A program made the translations under genes and the position numbers. From NCBI RefSeq assembly GCF_003201565.1, contig NZ_QJJP01000001.1:124001-188000 (forward strand): DNA of 64,000 nt, written 5' to 3'. This DNA is from Nitrosomonas sp. Nm84. Lineage in GTDB: Bacteria > Pseudomonadota > Gammaproteobacteria > Burkholderiales > Nitrosomonadaceae. Below are positions 9,089-17,859 of this stretch, piece by piece. Each line of letters starts with the position of its first letter. Within the stretch, counting starts at the first letter, position 1. The notes under the pieces were generated by a model. It did not search any database. It had not been told where the DNA came from and saw only the letters and a program-made list of their open reading frames with translations.

Positions 9089-9475
9089 ATGAAAACTCGC
9101 AATACTACTTTACTCGTACTAATAGGCATCGTATTTGGCGGCACCAGTGCACTCGCCGGAAATATGTCAAAAGATGAATATATGGCTCATAAAGATAGAA
9201 TTGGAGCATCATTTAAAGTGGACAAAGAAAAATGCAGATCGCTTTCAGGCAACGCTAAAGACATCTGTATCGCAGAAGTAAAAGTACGTCGTGACACCGA
9301 CCAAGCAAATAAAAATCTTTATAAAGCGCGTATCGCACAGATCGATGCTGATTATTCAGTAGCTATGGAGAAATGTGATGACTTTGATGGTAACGCAAAA
9401 GACGTATGTACTGCAGAGACAGAGACTGTTAAAAGTCAAGAAACAAACGAAACAAAAACTCAGATGAAACTTTAG
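9089..9475 (+). CDS. Periplasmic hypothetical protein with a duplicated Cys motif
   Basis: The ATG at 9089 is chosen because AAGGA lies 6 bases upstream and a clean signal peptide follows (cleavage after ALAG, about residue 24). An earlier in-frame start at 9059 lacks these. The mature protein, about 104 residues, holds two copies of one unit: EKCRSLSGNAKDICIAEVK and EKCDDFDGNAKDVCTAETE, with Cys at 49/60 and 96/107. The equal 11-residue spacing suggests two disulfides or a metal site. Similar short proteins occur in other betaproteobacteria; the function is not known. Confidence 0.75.
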   Translation: MKTRNTTLLVLIGIVFGGTSALAGNMSKDEYMAHKDRIGASFKVDKEKCRSLSGNAKDICIAEVKVRRDTDQANKNLYKARIAQIDADYSVAMEKCDDFDGNAKDVCTAETETVKSQETNETKTQMKL

Positions 9476-9514
9476 AAAGCAAACTTCTCTGCAGACATGC
9501 AGGTAAATTGTGAG

Positions 9515-9555
9515 GCTCTAGACTGAAACATAATCCGCGGTCTAGGGCTTTGCTT
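9515..9555 (+). terminator. Probable rho-independent terminator
   Basis: GCTCTAGAC (9515-9523) pairs with GTCTAGGGC (9540-9548), with one G-U pair, and a T-rich run (TTTGCTTGTT) follows. The position, 40 bp after the Cys-repeat gene, fits termination. The 16-base loop makes it only moderately convincing. Confidence 0.45.
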
Positions 9556-9656
9556 GTTATGGCTTCCACTTTATTCCTCATCGTCATTTATCTGAGCCAA
9601 GTCAACCGGACTATTATACACTCAAATCTGATACACCTCTTATAAAGGAAGAAGCC

Positions 9657-11072
9657 ATGAATGAAACATTGGATGTTGTAATCATCGGAGCAGGCAGTGC
9701 CGGATTGTCTGCATTACGCGCAGTGAGAAAACATACACAACGCTTCGTAATCATTAATGACGGCCCGTGGGGTACTGTCTGCGCCCGGGTCGGTTGCATG
9801 CCGTCCAAGACATTGATTGAAGCGGCGAATGCTTTTCATCGCCGCAATACCTTTGCGGAATTCGGTATTCAGGGCGCTGACTTCCTTACCTGCGATATAC
9901 CCGCCGTACTCCAGCGTGTAAGACGCCTACGCGATGATTTCGTCGCCAGCACTGTAAAAACTACCCAAGATTTGGGCGAACGCGCAATTTCCGGGCGTGC
10001 GCGTTTACTTGCGCCAGGCAGGCTGGAAGTCAACGGGCAGGAATTACGCGCACATAACATCATCATTGCAACCGGATCGAGTCCGGTTGTTTTCAAGCCT
10101 TGGAGGTCACTGGGGAAGCGATTGCTTACCACAGATACCTTATTTGAGCAGGAAACCCTGCCCTCTCGAATGGCAATATTAGGAATGGGTCCTATTGGTA
10201 TTGAAATGGCGCAAGCGCTTTCCCGGCTGGGCATTGAAGTGGTGGGATTTGGTAGTCGACCAACAATTGCTGGATTAACGGATCCGCAGGTCAATGCAGT
10301 CGCGATAGAGTTACTGGGACGTGAGTTTTCCCTGCACTTGGGAGATAAAGCTGAATTAGCCGCTGCCGGTGAAGGGCTGAAAGTACGCACTGGAGCTGCA
10401 GAAATAGTAGTCGATGGCGTTCTTGCTGCCTTGGGGCGACATCCCAATATCAGCGATCTAGGTCTCGAAACATTAGGGATTCCACTCGATCAACATGGTA
10501 TCCCGCAGGTCAATCCCAACACCATGCAGGTAGCCGATTTGCGCGTATTTATGGCTGGCGATGCCAATGATCAAGCAGCGATATTGCACGAAGCGGCTGA
10601 TGAAGGTCACATTGCAGGCTTCAATGCCATGCGCCCTATCCCTGTTTGTTTTAAGCGCCGAACACCACTTGCTATCGTTTTTTCTAATCCGGGCATTGCA
10701 GTCGTGGGCAGCCGTTACCAGTCACTCGACCATACGAAAACATTAGTTGGTGAAGTGCGTTTTGAGCGCCAGGGACGTGCGCGTACAGGCCAACGTAATA
10801 AAGGCATTTTGCATATTTATGCGGAAATGGAGAGTGGCCGGCTACTAGGTGCGGAAATGTGTGCACCTGCAGGAGAGCACATGGCACATTTACTCGCATT
10901 GGCGATTGATCGTTCGCTCACAGTGCAAGAATTACTACGCATACCCTTCTATCACCCGGTTCTGGAAGAAGGTTTGCGTACCGCATTGCGTACATTGGCG
11001 GCACAGCTTCCTGCTGGCAATGAATCCGATCTGTCCACGTGCGGTGAGTTTAATATGGAAGCACTGGATTAA
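9657..11072 (+). CDS. FAD/NAD-dependent disulfide oxidoreductase, dihydrolipoamide-dehydrogenase-like
   Basis: This 471-residue class I pyridine nucleotide-disulfide oxidoreductase starts at an ATG preceded by AAGGAAG. The FAD motif GAGSAG is at 11-16. The redox-active pair is in CARVGCMPSK, Cys42 and Cys47. A second Rossmann motif, GMGPIGIEMAQAL, lies mid-protein, and the C-terminal catalytic dyad is His433-Glu438 in HPVLEE. The redox motif departs from the GGTCLNxGCIPSK of standard Lpd, so this is probably a separate subfamily acting on another disulfide or metal. It stands alone, without 2-oxoacid dehydrogenase subunits, which supports a role outside the pyruvate complex. Confidence 0.85.
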   Translation: MNETLDVVIIGAGSAGLSALRAVRKHTQRFVIINDGPWGTVCARVGCMPSKTLIEAANAFHRRNTFAEFGIQGADFLTCDIPAVLQRVRRLRDDFVASTVKTTQDLGERAISGRARLLAPGRLEVNGQELRAHNIIIATGSSPVVFKPWRSLGKRLLTTDTLFEQETLPSRMAILGMGPIGIEMAQALSRLGIEVVGFGSRPTIAGLTDPQVNAVAIELLGREFSLHLGDKAELAAAGEGLKVRTGAAEIVVDGVLAALGRHPNISDLGLETLGIPLDQHGIPQVNPNTMQVADLRVFMAGDANDQAAILHEAADEGHIAGFNAMRPIPVCFKRRTPLAIVFSNPGIAVVGSRYQSLDHTKTLVGEVRFERQGRARTGQRNKGILHIYAEMESGRLLGAEMCAPAGEHMAHLLALAIDRSLTVQELLRIPFYHPVLEEGLRTALRTLAAQLPAGNESDLSTCGEFNMEALD

Positions 11073-11159
11073 CAGGCTGTTAACCCGGTTTTTTCTGGTT
11101 ATGCCAGATTTGCTTTTTTCATTTCATAGGCGAATGAAAACCACATGAAGGAAAGGCTA

Positions 11160-12554
11160 ATGCATGTAAAGATCGAAGTTGCAAAAATTGCTAAATTTAT
11201 CGCTATGATGTTTTGCCTGATGCTTTTTGTAAGCTGCAAATCAATACCCATCATAGCGCCAGATATGGCAATGCGGCCATCGCATATTGTTCAATTCAAT
11301 GGCGCGCATGGCCCCTTAACTACCCAACAGAGCAAAGCGATTCTCGCTAGACTTAAAAAGGATAGTGCAGATACCCCCATCTTCGATAGGCATCTGGTAC
11401 TGGAATCAGAGATTGTCGGCAGCCCGCTGGTTATGGGCAACAAAGTAGAACTGCTGGTAGACGGCCCCAAAACCTATGACTCCATGTATTCAGCCATAGA
11501 AAATGCGAAGGATCATATCAACATGGAGACCTTTCTTATCGAAGATGATGAAATCGGACGTCGTTTTGCTGAACTGCTAATTAGTAAGCAAAGGAGCGGA
11601 GTGCAGGTAAATCTCATTTATGATAGCTTTGGGTCAATTTATACACCCAAAGAGTTCTTCAAACCGTTAAAGGAAAGCGGTGCAAATGTGCTGGAATTCA
11701 ATCCAATCAATCCACTCGTTGTACAAAAAGACTGGCAAATCAACGCACGCGATCACCGTAAGCTTTTGATAGTCGATGGACAGATTGCTTTTGTGGGAGG
11801 TATCAATATCAGCAGCGTATATTCTAAAGGATCATTCAGCAGATCTAAGCCGACCGATGACGATCCGCCATGGCGAGATACTCATTTACGTATGATAGGT
11901 CCGGTTGTCAGTGAATTTCAGAAGCTGTTTATGACCACATGGGGCGAACAAAAAGGTGAACCATTGGCATCCAGGAATTATTTTCCTGAGCTTACTAAGA
12001 AAGGAAATGAAGTAGTCCGCGCCATCGGCAGCTCACCCGAAGAGCCTTATAGTCAGATCTATGTCACTTTACTTTCCGCTATTAATAGTGCGGAAAACCA
12101 AATCTTTCTGACTAATGCCTATTTTGTCCCCGATCCGAAATTGCTTACCGCACTGAAGGAAGCGGCTCAGCGTGGCGTGGACGTAAGGTTACTGCTACCC
12201 GAAAAAACAGATTCAAACATGGTGTTCTATGCATCGCGTTCCTATTACGATGAGTTATTGAGTGCCAACGTAAAAATCTATGAGCGGCAAGACGCATTAC
12301 TGCATGCCAAAACCGCACTCGTAGACGACGTGTGGTCAACCATAGGCTCAACCAATCTCGACTGGCGCAGCTTCCTTAACAACCAAGAAATTAATGCAAT
12401 CATATTGGGAGCGGATTTTGGTACACAAATGCATGCACTGTTCGAGCAAGACCTGGAGTCTTCCAAACAGGTCGTGCTCGAGGAATGGAGAAAACGCTCA
12501 ATCGGTGTTCGCATCAAAGAAAGAGCGGCACGACTGTGGGCGCGCTGGCTATGA
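11160..12554 (+). CDS. Phospholipase D-family lipoprotein, cardiolipin synthase (ClsC)-like
   Basis: The ATG at 11160 follows AAGGAAAGG closely and is preferred to the in-frame ATG at 11145. A hydrophobic N-terminus ends in FVSC (Cys26), a probable lipoprotein site. Two HKD motifs are complete: His199/Lys201/Asp206 in HRKLLIVD, and His382/Lys384/Asp389 in HAKTALVD. Two HKD units on one chain are typical of cardiolipin synthases and related transphosphatidylases. ClsC-type enzymes join phosphatidylglycerol with phosphatidylethanolamine, but the acceptor here is inferred. It follows the flavoprotein gene by 87 bp. Confidence 0.85.
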   Translation: MHVKIEVAKIAKFIAMMFCLMLFVSCKSIPIIAPDMAMRPSHIVQFNGAHGPLTTQQSKAILARLKKDSADTPIFDRHLVLESEIVGSPLVMGNKVELLVDGPKTYDSMYSAIENAKDHINMETFLIEDDEIGRRFAELLISKQRSGVQVNLIYDSFGSIYTPKEFFKPLKESGANVLEFNPINPLVVQKDWQINARDHRKLLIVDGQIAFVGGINISSVYSKGSFSRSKPTDDDPPWRDTHLRMIGPVVSEFQKLFMTTWGEQKGEPLASRNYFPELTKKGNEVVRAIGSSPEEPYSQIYVTLLSAINSAENQIFLTNAYFVPDPKLLTALKEAAQRGVDVRLLLPEKTDSNMVFYASRSYYDELLSANVKIYERQDALLHAKTALVDDVWSTIGSTNLDWRSFLNNQEINAIILGADFGTQMHALFEQDLESSKQVVLEEWRKRSIGVRIKERAARLWARWL

Positions 12555-12937
12555 ATTGCTTTAGCGCGTAGGCGAAAACAATATTTTAATGCACTGATTT
12601 TTTAAATGAAAATAAAACATATACGTTTTATCCAGACTTAATCTCAGACGCCATGAAAATCAGCATATATCATATAATTTTTTTCATTATTCATGAGAGC
12701 TTCTGATATAAGCTTTTTAGGGTAAGCTGGTCAAGGATTGGAGATTCTAAATACCGTGGATTGATTCTAATGATCTATTTTTTAGGAAAATAGCTCCATG
12801 ATAAATTGATTCAGACTTGGTGAATACAAAGCATTGAGAGTTTTTCTGGCTTCTGCTACAAACGAAAAGCTCAATTGATGTTGCTATCGCTTATAGCAAT
12901 ATTGTTTCAACGAACTTAGATTACCGGGAGAAAGAAA
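12555..12937. other. Intergenic region, no gene seen
   Basis: A+T-rich with stops in all frames. A short hairpin AGCTT-CTGATAT-AAGCT followed by TTTTT (12698-12718) could be a weak terminator for the phospholipase gene. I cannot assign a promoter for the next gene with confidence. Confidence 0.4.
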
Positions 12938-13843
12938 ATGACATCGATCAAAAACGTTACTACTGCTGGTGCTGGAGTTATGGGCTCTCAAGTCTCTTGG
13001 ATGACCGCATGGCATGGTAAGAACGTTACCGTTTATGACGCCTTCGAAGATGGTATCAAAAAAGGCAAGGCCTTCCATGATACCTATGGAAAACATTTCA
13101 TGGAAAAACGTGGTGCAACCGAAGCGGAGGTTAATGCGACGAAGGCTCGTCTCCGTTACACCACAGATTTGAAAGACGCACTGAAGGATGCCGATCTGAT
13201 TATCGAGCAGGTGCCAGAAAATATGGAAATCAAGAAGGAACTTTGGAAGCAGATCTCTGAGCTGGCTCCCCAGAAAACGATTTTTTGCACCAATACATCG
13301 TCGTTGCTACCCAGCGAAGTAATGAAAAACGTGGATCGTCCCGAGCGATCGACAACGCTTCATTTTTGCGTCAATGTATGGGAAGCAAATGTCGGTGAGA
13401 TCATGATGATTTCAGGAACGTCTCAAGCAACATTCGACACCGTCTGTGAATTTGCTAAAGAAATAGGATTGGTTCCGATTCCTATCCATCAAGAACAACC
13501 GGGATACGTGTTGAATTCACTGCTCATCCCTTTTGCCGTCGCTGCATTACAACTCCTCCAGAAAGGTGTTTGCACACCTCAATATCTTGATCGGACCTGG
13601 CGCATTTGTATGGAAGGAAAAATCGGGCCAGCTCAGATGATCGACAAAATGGGAATGAATGTGTGTTACCACATTGCGAAAGGCCAAGGCGATGCTGGCA
13701 ACAAAGAAATGGCTGCATTAGCCGAGTATCTAAAAACAGAATTCATCGATAAAGGTAAGACTGGATTATTGGCTGGCGAAGGATATTACACCTATCCCAA
13801 TCCAGAATTTGAAAAAACCGACTTTCTTTATCCCAAAAATTAA
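12938..13843 (+). CDS. 3-hydroxyacyl-CoA dehydrogenase-type NAD-dependent enzyme
   Basis: A ribosome binding site (GGGAG, 8 bases) precedes the ATG. The N-terminal Rossmann domain shows GAGVMGSQ at 11-18 and the acidic end of beta-2 (VYDAFEDG). IIEQVPEN and NTSSLLPSE are the family's mid-domain signatures. The catalytic His is likely His142 in LHFCVN, with a Glu in GEIM. The C-terminal helical domain carries QPGYVLNSLL. At 301 residues it is a stand-alone short-type enzyme that oxidises 3-hydroxyacyl-CoA or a related 3-hydroxyacid with NAD+. No other beta-oxidation gene is nearby, so the physiological substrate is open. Confidence 0.85.
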   Translation: MTSIKNVTTAGAGVMGSQVSWMTAWHGKNVTVYDAFEDGIKKGKAFHDTYGKHFMEKRGATEAEVNATKARLRYTTDLKDALKDADLIIEQVPENMEIKKELWKQISELAPQKTIFCTNTSSLLPSEVMKNVDRPERSTTLHFCVNVWEANVGEIMMISGTSQATFDTVCEFAKEIGLVPIPIHQEQPGYVLNSLLIPFAVAALQLLQKGVCTPQYLDRTWRICMEGKIGPAQMIDKMGMNVCYHIAKGQGDAGNKEMAALAEYLKTEFIDKGKTGLLAGEGYYTYPNPEFEKTDFLYPKN

Positions 13844-13909
13844 TTTACCTAAGCCACATAACTGCACTTCACGACAAAATTTCCGATACCACTCGATCAA
13901 GGGAATACC

Positions 13910-14311
13910 ATGGATTTAAAATCGCTATCAAGAATTCTTTTATATTTCTCAGTTATTTATAACATAATGGGATTCATTTCATTCGCGTTTCCAGCGACGA
14001 TTGGAAAGGCGGCGGAGTTACCAGCCCCACCGCAGCTGATTTATTCAGTATTTGGAGCGGGTACTATTTTGATTTGGGCGTTTGTTTATCTTTATTTGGC
14101 TCGACAACGAGAATTCAACCGACCGCTGTTGTGGGTCGGTGTGGCCGGAAAACTGAACATATTTACCGCATTGTTGATTGCGTGGGCTGCTAATGAAATC
14201 CCGTTGAAACCGCTACTCATGGGAGGTGTCGACTTGTTTATGGGATGTGTATGGCTGAGCTATTTACTAACCAATCAAGGTCAAGTTACGAAATCATCAG
14301 ATATTCGATAA
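13910..14311 (+). CDS. Small four-helix membrane protein, unknown
   Basis: The product is 133 residues with about four hydrophobic helices (near 8-30, 42-66, 75-97 and 101-122) and an Asn/Gln/Lys-rich tail. AAGGGA precedes the ATG at a good distance. It lies 66 bp after the hydroxyacyl-CoA dehydrogenase and may share its transcript. I do not recognise a characterised family, and no catalytic motif is visible. Confidence 0.65.
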   Translation: MDLKSLSRILLYFSVIYNIMGFISFAFPATIGKAAELPAPPQLIYSVFGAGTILIWAFVYLYLARQREFNRPLLWVGVAGKLNIFTALLIAWAANEIPLKPLLMGGVDLFMGCVWLSYLLTNQGQVTKSSDIR

Positions 14312-14419
14312 ACACATAATTTGTGACTACTATGAATTTCCTGCTGAAGCCTACAAAATTCACTATACAGACCTGATAATCATTGCGGGGCGTGCAATAC
14401 ATTGTTGTGACAAGCTCGC

Positions 14420-15778
14420 TCACCAGCGGAATGCCAGGCTTGTCTTGAAAAAATGCACGCTTTTGCCACCGGCCTGCGTCAAGGCTTCCCCGGTGTTAAA
14501 ATGGACTGCGGCAGCGCGTATTTCCCATTGCGGATGGGGGCGATAGCTGCCTTCCAGCTTAACCTGATCACCAATGTAACGATCGGTCCCAATGGTTTCA
14601 GGTATCGCCACCAGGGGTGCGGGTGGCGTGTAAACCGCATCGGCTTTATTATGTTTCCATAGAAAATTCCAACCCACAGCGAGGGTTAGTGTAGGAACAG
14701 GTTTGATGGTCACGATTGGTTGCACGTCCATGACATTAGCCGGTGCCAATAGTGCTGCTTCGGTGAAATAAGTGGGATTAGGATAGAGTGCGTTGAAGGT
14801 ACCGAGTTGCCCGTCGCCAGGTTTCTTATCACCGCTGGCAATATCCGCTCTCAAACTTAGTCGAGGTGACCACGGCAGCGTAGCAAAGGTATAACCCGTA
14901 TCAGACGCGACGGTCCAAGCACGGATGGTTTGGCTACCGACATCGCCGATCTGGTATACCGCTTCCAGGTTCCAGTCCCAATTCTTAGCAGAACCAAACA
15001 ACCGAGTGCCGAAAGAATGCCGGTGTTCCCGCCCCTGCGCTGCTGCAAACCGCCCCTGATCTCTTTCATAACCGAGCCAATAGAGATCGATTTTGAGCGG
15101 TGCAATACTTTCCGGAGCTAAAGTAGCATATAAACCGTACAGCGACTGCGATTTATTATTCGCATCATCAAAAGCTTCCGGCTTATTGAGGACTGGCCGG
15201 AAGGCGAGCGCATCAATGCGATGTGGTCCTTGCTGCCAACCGACGCGTACGCCATCGAAAGCAAGACGAATGTTGGGGCCTTCCCGTACCGAGACCAAGC
15301 GCGAGGTGCCTAAAGTCATTTCCTGTCTACCAACGCGGAGGGAAAATCTATCGCCATTCCATGCCAGAAAACCCTGCTGCAAATCAAGATTGCTTTGGTC
15401 GGTGCGCACTGGGCCTCCGCGACGTCCCGACTCATCATAGGCACCGAATTGCGCGAATATCTGAGCATGTTTGCCGAAACGCATATCGCCATGCACCAAA
15501 CCTCGAAACAGCGTGTAGCTGTCACCCTTGTTGTTGTTATCGATACCGAATTCCAGAGGCCAATAACCTTGGGAGCGCACGCGCGCGTCGGCGCCGAGTG
15601 TAAGCGTAGCTCCCTCGGCAATATTCCAGCATTTGGGTGCCATTTTGTTGCAATTTGCGCCCCAATTTTCTTCGAATCGTAGCGGCTTATATTCGGATGC
15701 GGTCACTGGTAATGACATGACAAACATTACCAGAGCAATTAAGTTGGTTTTGCGTTTTTTAGCCGTCTGCTGGCGCAT
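14420..15778 (-). CDS. Alginate-export (AlgE)-type outer-membrane beta-barrel
   Basis: The 452-residue protein has a signal peptide (cleavage near residue 28, PVTAS) and alternating beta-strands throughout, ending in an aromatic residue (AFRW) as expected for a BAM-assembled barrel. GRQEMTLGTSRLVSVREGPN and the later AWTVASDTGY and LRADIASGD match the Alginate_exp family. Members are outer-membrane channels for alginate or small anionic compounds. There is no alginate synthesis operon here, so the cargo is unknown. It lies downstream of a paralogue (15816-17390) on the same strand with a 37-bp gap, so the two are probably co-transcribed. Confidence 0.82.
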   Translation of the reverse strand: MRQQTAKKRKTNLIALVMFVMSLPVTASEYKPLRFEENWGANCNKMAPKCWNIAEGATLTLGADARVRSQGYWPLEFGIDNNNKGDSYTLFRGLVHGDMRFGKHAQIFAQFGAYDESGRRGGPVRTDQSNLDLQQGFLAWNGDRFSLRVGRQEMTLGTSRLVSVREGPNIRLAFDGVRVGWQQGPHRIDALAFRPVLNKPEAFDDANNKSQSLYGLYATLAPESIAPLKIDLYWLGYERDQGRFAAAQGREHRHSFGTRLFGSAKNWDWNLEAVYQIGDVGSQTIRAWTVASDTGYTFATLPWSPRLSLRADIASGDKKPGDGQLGTFNALYPNPTYFTEAALLAPANVMDVQPIVTIKPVPTLTLAVGWNFLWKHNKADAVYTPPAPLVAIPETIGTDRYIGDQVKLEGSYRPHPQWEIRAAAVHFNTGEALTQAGGKSVHFFKTSLAFRW

Positions 15779-15815
15779 ACTTATACTTCCTGAGTAAGCC
15801 CTACTAAGGGATTTA

Positions 15816-17390
15816 CTAGAATTTATAAGTTACCCAAGTGGTAAAGTAATCCACTTCTTTGGCCTCGTGCCCGGTTCTAAAAGAATCGCTGGGGAAAAAA
15901 TGCACATAGCTCGCCAAAACTGTGACATGCGGAACAGGTTCCCAGGTTAATACCACTGCTGGAGAGCTGCCCGTAAAATGCTTCTGTTCGACAGTGGAAG
16001 TAGGAGAAAAGATAGGAATAGTAGTGATGGAATAAAGTGCATCATTGACATTTTGCCGCCAAAAAAATCCCCAATCGAAGGAAGCCTTTAGTTTTTCCGT
16101 TAGCGAAAAGCCAAGCGTTGGATGGAGATGGAGAAGATTGGACGGCCCGCCCAGTTCTGCAAGATTGAAATAAGCACCAGTAGGAAACAGCGGATTGTAA
16201 GTGCCCAGTGTAGATGATTTGCTGTCCCCGCTGGTAATGTCTGCTCGCATTCCAAATTGAGGCTTCAAGGGTAATTGCGAAAAAATGTAATGCGTATCGG
16301 AAGCAACGGCCCAGGCTCTAATATCGTTTGAGTCAAATTGTCCAAACTGACCAATGAATTCGAAATTGTATTTCCAAGGTAAAGGATTTCCCCAGATTCG
16401 TGTGCCAACTGTATGCCTAGTCTCATGCCCCCTGCCTTGTGTGAAAACGGCATGGCGATTATCGGAGCCCAAGTAATACAGATCGATATGGCCATCGGGC
16501 AAAAGCTGCCAAGCGCTAACTGCGTAGATGCCCCATAGAGATCTATCCGAGTTACGAACGTCGTCAAATACGCCAGTTAAATTTTTGACTGGTTGACCAA
16601 GAAAACTATCTATTGACCAATTTCCAAAATTAAACAATAGCTTGATAGCATCGAATGAACGCCGGTTATTGGGTACTTCACGACCCGCGATCAGCCGTCC
16701 TGAGCCATATTCCAATTCTTGTCGACCGAAGCGCAAAGTTACTGAATTATTGCCGCCAAGCCTAGCGGTTAAATCCATAAATCCTTGATGGAGATCAAAT
16801 GCATTCTCATCGACCTCTGGTCTGAGACCTGTTTTTCGCCAATCTTGCCACGTGCTCATAAATTGGGAAAATATGCGAACATTGGTGCCCAAGTGCAAGT
16901 CGCCATGCAACATATAACGCTGAAGCCAATTATGGCTATTACCGACAAATTCTTCACCATACAATTCATTGCGGTTAAATTCGTAGCGTTGTCGCATTTC
17001 TCCACCAATACTTAGATACCAATCTTCCTGGTCACCTAATGGAATGTATTTTCCTAACGGAATATATTTTACTGGGCGCCAAAAATCGGTATTTTGAGAG
17101 TTTCTCAGATAGCGATAGTCTTCCAGATAGCGCAGCGATTTATAATGGATGCTCTCTGTCTCTTTTTTTGATAGCTCATTCCGGTTATCTTCCTTACAAC
17201 AGGGATGAAGTATATTGCTTTGACTTATAAATATCTTTTCTCCAAGTAGCAATGGTTTGTCGGCATTTGCGATCTTTACATCCTCAGCATTTGCCGAGCT
17301 TATAAAAAAATATTTATCAACAAAAAGCCATTCACCATAAGCCGCTATTAATACAGTTAAAAGTAACTGACCAAGAAATCTTGTATTCAT
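15816..17390 (-). CDS. Second AlgE-type outer-membrane barrel, with N-terminal extension
   Basis: A 524-residue paralogue of the next gene. Shared motifs include LHQGFMD, GRQELEYGSGRLIAGREVPN, AWAVASDTHY and MRADITSGD. The last residue is Phe (TYKF), the typical barrel signal. It differs in having about 100 residues between the signal peptide and the first strands. That region contains a CC pair and the doubled phrase KYIPLGKYIPLG, produced by a tandem 18-bp duplication. The protein should sit in the outer membrane as a channel of unknown cargo. The start is the ATG at 17390, just before a long A+T-rich gap. Confidence 0.8.
   Translation of the reverse strand: MNTRFLGQLLLTVLIAAYGEWLFVDKYFFISSANAEDVKIANADKPLLLGEKIFISQSNILHPCCKEDNRNELSKKETESIHYKSLRYLEDYRYLRNSQNTDFWRPVKYIPLGKYIPLGDQEDWYLSIGGEMRQRYEFNRNELYGEEFVGNSHNWLQRYMLHGDLHLGTNVRIFSQFMSTWQDWRKTGLRPEVDENAFDLHQGFMDLTARLGGNNSVTLRFGRQELEYGSGRLIAGREVPNNRRSFDAIKLLFNFGNWSIDSFLGQPVKNLTGVFDDVRNSDRSLWGIYAVSAWQLLPDGHIDLYYLGSDNRHAVFTQGRGHETRHTVGTRIWGNPLPWKYNFEFIGQFGQFDSNDIRAWAVASDTHYIFSQLPLKPQFGMRADITSGDSKSSTLGTYNPLFPTGAYFNLAELGGPSNLLHLHPTLGFSLTEKLKASFDWGFFWRQNVNDALYSITTIPIFSPTSTVEQKHFTGSSPAVVLTWEPVPHVTVLASYVHFFPSDSFRTGHEAKEVDYFTTWVTYKF
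17035..17070 (-). repeat. Tandem 18-bp duplication inside the outer-membrane barrel gene
   Basis: CCTAATGGAATGTATTTT (17035-17052) is followed at once by CCTAACGGAATATATTTT (17053-17070), 16 of 18 bases identical. On the coding strand it gives KYIPLG twice and keeps the frame, so it is a small in-frame expansion. Confidence 0.8.
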
Positions 17391-17859
17391 AGGTTTTAAG
17401 TTTGGGACTTGTAATAGATCAGATTAAATAAGGATTCAAAATTTGAACATTCTTAGCTGTTGTTTAGTTAAGGAATCACTGCAGACGAATTGAGGAAGCT
17501 GCTTTACTATGACTTGACTCGATCAAAGCATTCGCTGATTCCAGCAGATTGCTGCACGCTCTTTCATGTCATCGGCAATCATCAAAAATAATATTTATTA
17601 TTTATAATCATAAGATTAACCATCATCTAGATGCTTAATATTCCGTTCATTTGAAAATTTAACATCTTTGGGAATTCTAGAACCGTAATGGCAATCCGAT
17701 TAATTTTGTGTTCTTGAGCTGTTTGCTGATACATGCCTATTATTGAAAAAGTAAGGTTTAATACAGAGGCTCTTGCAGAGGCATCATCTTTTTTTTCTAA
17801 TTTATTGTTTTTATTATCTTAAGATTTCATAAAATAATACCTTGCAAAGGTCTCATGCA
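17391..17859. other. Intergenic region, A+T-rich, no gene seen
   Basis: It separates two minus-strand genes: the amidohydrolase ends at 17860 and the barrel pair starts at 17390. It should hold the promoter of the barrel pair. The composition is very A+T-rich around 17580-17620 and 17780-17830. I see no conserved structure or reading frame. Confidence 0.5.
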
